From positions 26,885,303-26,949,302 of the forward strand of contig OX246738.1 in NCBI GenBank assembly GCA_945910005.1: DNA of 64,000 nt, given 5' to 3'. Positions 61,058 through 64,000 of this stretch are shown piece after piece. The position numbers were made by a program, and so were the translations under genes. The notes under the pieces are model-generated. The model searched no databases and had not been told where the DNA came from. It was given only the letters and a program-made list of their open reading frames with translations. Every line of letters begins with the position of its first letter. Within the stretch, counting starts at the first letter, position 1. The stretch comes from Isoperla grammatica. Lineage: Eukaryota > Arthropoda > Insecta > Plecoptera > Perlodidae.

Positions 61058-61422
61058 TGTTCACGTACTTCATGGAACACCCGATTTCGGTCTGTTAAAA
61101 TTGTTTAAAATTGTTCCAATAGAAAATCAAAGTACAATTCATTGCTCTTTCTTATGACTAGGTTTTTATTCCAAGAAATGTTTCCGTTTTGCAGATGTTC
61201 TTAATTAGGTGTGAAAGGTGTCCAGCAACATCACATTACAAAAGGTTATTAAGAATTCATCTGCAAAACGGAAATATTGATTGGAACAAAGGAACATTCA
61301 TATGAAAGAGCACTAAATTCTCTACATGGTGACATATTTTGATTTACATTTGGGTCAATTTAAACACATTTTAAATCAATTTTAACAGGCGGAAATTGGG
61401 AGTTCTACAGGCTAGGTGAACA
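61058..61422. mobile_element. foldback MITE, copy 3, most complete
   Basis: Outer ends TGTTCAC (61058-61064) and GTGAACA (61416-61422) are inverted. Inside, CACCCGATTTCGGTCTGTTA faces TTAACAGGCGGAAATTGGG, and TTCCGTTTTGCAGATG faces CATCTGCAAAACGGAA. The centre holds GTGTCCAGCAACATCACATT. No coding capacity; target duplication not certain. Confidence 0.85.
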
Positions 61423-61486
61423 ATGAACATACAGTCTTAATAAAAAAAAATCTACTAAACAATTCTACTGATTAAGACATAGGTTT

Positions 61487-61816
61487 TTGCGGCTAGACTT
61501 GTACTACGGGGGACTAGATCCTACGTGCACACGCGCACACTTATCCGTCACGAAGCGCGGCGAACGGAAGGAAATTTGTCCGATCGAACTAAATAAACAT
61601 GTATTTCAATGCGACCCCGCACACTTGTCGGAAACGAAGCGACCATATCCAGAATATGCAGCTTCCGACTTATCGGCCGACGACGAGTCGGGTTTTCTGC
61701 GCCTCGTGACGGGTGTGAGTAGGTTCGTGGGTGGCGACTCGGACGGTAAAATCGGCCCGAAAGGTTGGAATTTTAAATTTTTGGATGCTACAATACCAGA
61801 CACACCCCAGTTTTAA
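61487..61816 (+). other. unassigned 109-codon open frame
   Basis: An acidic/basic mixed peptide with an internal near-repeat, CTRAHLSVTKRGER and CDPAHLSETKRPYP. It starts 65 bp after the foldback element and is richer in CpG than its flanks. I recognise no family, see no clear splice sites, and give it low weight as a gene. Confidence 0.2.
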
Positions 61817-62139
61817 TTAATCCTTCTAATTACAATATAAGAAGTATTCAGCATTTAGTAAGTATGTAGTTTGTTGAGCACTCCTGAGATGTCAAGCGTC
61901 AATCCAGTGTCGGGATTTAGTTCAGTTTAGTTGCGTTGATTAGAAGGACCCCTGCTGTGCTCGTCATCAAGTGTACACGTGTAGTTGGCAGTTTGATGGA
62001 AGCCTTTGAGTTAAACTTGCCTAAATGGCAATTGCCGACTACGAACACAGTTTTGTAATCGTTTTCCAGGTGCAAACCTAAACCAGGTACTTAATGTGTA
62101 TTTTAGATAACATTTTAGGACCGCTTCACACGAGCGATT

Positions 62140-62180
62140 CAGTCGCGCGTTATAGTTGTTGCGACTCTGACGCGCGACTG
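62140..62180. other. 11-bp perfect stem hairpin
   Basis: CAGTCGCGCGT (62140-62150) pairs with ACGCGCGACTG (62170-62180) around 19 bases. The preceding TTTTAGGACCGCTTCACACG resembles the start of Harbinger-type ends such as the one at 30415, so this may be an eroded MITE. Confidence 0.7.
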
Positions 62181-64000
62181 TTAGCAAGCAGTACAGTGTA
62201 CAATGTTTTAAATACTTCAATGAAAAGAAGCTCTCCATCTACAGTAGGCCTATATGCTTCTTTCCTACGAGCAGTGCACGCATCCCTAATACGGTATATT
62301 TACGGTCTTATATTTTTTCCTATTTTTTCCTTTTTCTTTTTCTTTTATTTTTCTTCACATATTTTTATTTTTTATATACAAATTTTTACACATTTCTCTG
62401 TCATGGTCCTTCGTATTTATGTTATTTATTTTCATTATTTAATATACTAACTCATAATTTGGTTTTATTTAATTTCTCAATTCATTTTTATTGTTCTTGG
62501 TTTTTTATATAGTAGGCCTACAGTAGTTTGTTTTGTTTTTGTTATTCTTGTTATTTATTATTTTCATTATTATTAATTGTTTGCGTAGTTCTATTTACTG
62601 TCCTCCTTTGTAAATCAGTTTTTAATAACTGAATAGGATAGATAATAAATAAATGAATCAATAAATAAATATATAATTATTTTCGTGACGAACGTTTACC
62701 CATAGTTTGAAAGGAACGGCAAGTAGGTGGATTCCGAAGTCAAAGCGCGCAGAACGTCGAACTCAACACAAACGAACCAATTAAAAATTAAGCTGGTTTC
62801 AGCAACATAGATTCTGATTGGTAAATTCATGTGCGCTCGACTCGCCACCACCATCTTGGTACATAATATGAACATCCTCCCAGGAGGCGTCGCTGTCCTT
62901 ACGTCGAAACCCGGCGAGAGCAATAGCATGCACGTGTGAATGAATACCTTCATACATTCCATATCCTTATCATCACGATTATCCTCGTTGTAGACCTACA
63001 CATGACTGTTATTTTCATCATCTATTTAGAAATTTTACTACTTATTCCATCATGGTTTGTTATTCGAGACGTCTTTCAGTACAACCGCACTTGACACACA
63101 TCACACGTCGTAAGCAGACCTGTCATTATTCATCACTAACGCAACAGAGTGAACAATTTCATTCTGTAGTAATAGTAAACATGACATTTTGACAGCGTAC
63201 GTTCCTACGCGGCGATCAAAATTAATGGTTTACGACACGTAGCTCTATGGAAGGAAAGATAATATACCTTATAAGGTAAAACGTAACACGTATAGAAGTA
63301 TACGTTGCTTTTCGACAGATTGAGGGGAAAAAAGAAAGTATCTGATATAAAAAAAAAAACGGGAGGATGAAAACGTATAGAGGAGACGAAGTGGTCTGGT
63401 CTTGAAAAGGACTTGGACAGCCGAAAGTGAAAGGTCACTGCATGACTTCGTGTTGTACATATAGTAAAAAAGTATGTTGACGGACGCGGTGGCGACTCAA
63501 AGATGAACAATGGAAAAGGAAAGTTGGTTGTCTTCTTGCCTTTGTTGCTTTTCATTCATCAGACATTATTTATCATCTAACATATTTTTTTGAAAAAAGG
63601 CAAGGAAAGCATCATTTTGGACTTTAGGCGAACCTCAGTGATCAAAATCCTGTAAAATAAACATACATGACCGGTATCTATCTGCACTGCTGTTCTTGTT
63701 TCAACCGTTTGGCATATAATGCTAAGAATGTTGCTGTTAGTTCGAGTTGAAAAGGGTACGTTGTGTTGTGGGAGAATTATAGACCGACAGGGGGAAAGGT
63801 AAAGTAAAGCATTCCATTATAATCGATTGGCACTTTGTTATAACGTGTATCGGACATATAAAGGTTACATACATATACATACATATATAACAATTTGAAC
63901 ATATAAAGGTTGCTATATTTTGGAATTGTTTTGGAATAAGTACTTCCAAATTTACAACAAAAACGTATTGGCTACTACTGATTGTGATGTCAAGTTTTTT
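62181..64000. other. no gene seen
   Basis: T-rich low-complexity sequence spans 62300-62600. A/T-rich AGATAATAAATAAATGAATC near 62640 resembles a retroelement tail, but no body is recognisable. Frames up to 116 codons at 63205-63555 (minus) reflect the base composition. Confidence 0.35.

Overview
The window looks like repeat-rich, AT-leaning nuclear DNA of an animal. The evidence is a spliced 72-nt leucine-rich-repeat exon, tRNA-headed SINEs, hAT and PIF/Harbinger-type DNA transposons, several minisatellites, and no long open reading frames or prokaryotic gene organisation. I cannot name the species. Overrepresentation of TAGGCCTA and the mix of tRNA-SINEs and foldback elements would suit a marine invertebrate, but that is only an inference.

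Only one host coding segment is well supported: an exon at 58783-58854 on the + strand, flanked by a pyrimidine-rich AG acceptor and a GTAAGT donor. It encodes one LRR (DLQHNNITEISDKDFSGMR...) that most resembles the first repeat of the axon-guidance protein Slit. Its neighbouring exons were not found here, so much of the window is probably intron or intergenic DNA.

Layout. 1-330: SINE remnant. 1262-1406: (TCAG)n. 1629-4486: 61-bp minisatellite split by a 708-bp hAT element. 7569-9243: 58-bp minisatellite. 10037-10421: second hAT. 10917-11375: foldback element and a reverse SINE. 17667-17876: (TTTA)n. 19618-19977: dispersed direct repeat. 23103-24645: small MITEs. 25277-26401: hexanucleotide array and two SINEs, one with a perfect 11-bp target duplication. 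27040-28110: TA-flanked MITE and a hAT inserted in a SINE. 29040-29222: 19-bp minisatellite. 30415-30581: TTA-flanked MITE. 31560-35640: SINE copies. 38919-40459: a hAT with a Harbinger-type element nested inside it; the latter keeps a truncated Myb/SANT reading frame. 41446-41768 and 43684-43979: tandem duplications. 41960-42784: a SINE interrupted by a 527-bp inverted-repeat element. 44885-46369: 46-bp minisatellite with an internal 492-bp higher-order repeat. 48512-48688: (ATT)n. 49765-50038: 92-bp triplication. 52971-53482: 42-bp minisatellite. 51214-61422: three copies of a foldback MITE. 58783: the LRR exon. 59136 onward: another hAT copy.

The coding features do not form a pathway. What ties the window together is layered transposition, in which at least four insertions landed in older repeats. 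Several can be dated relative to each other because the target-site duplications rebuild the empty site.
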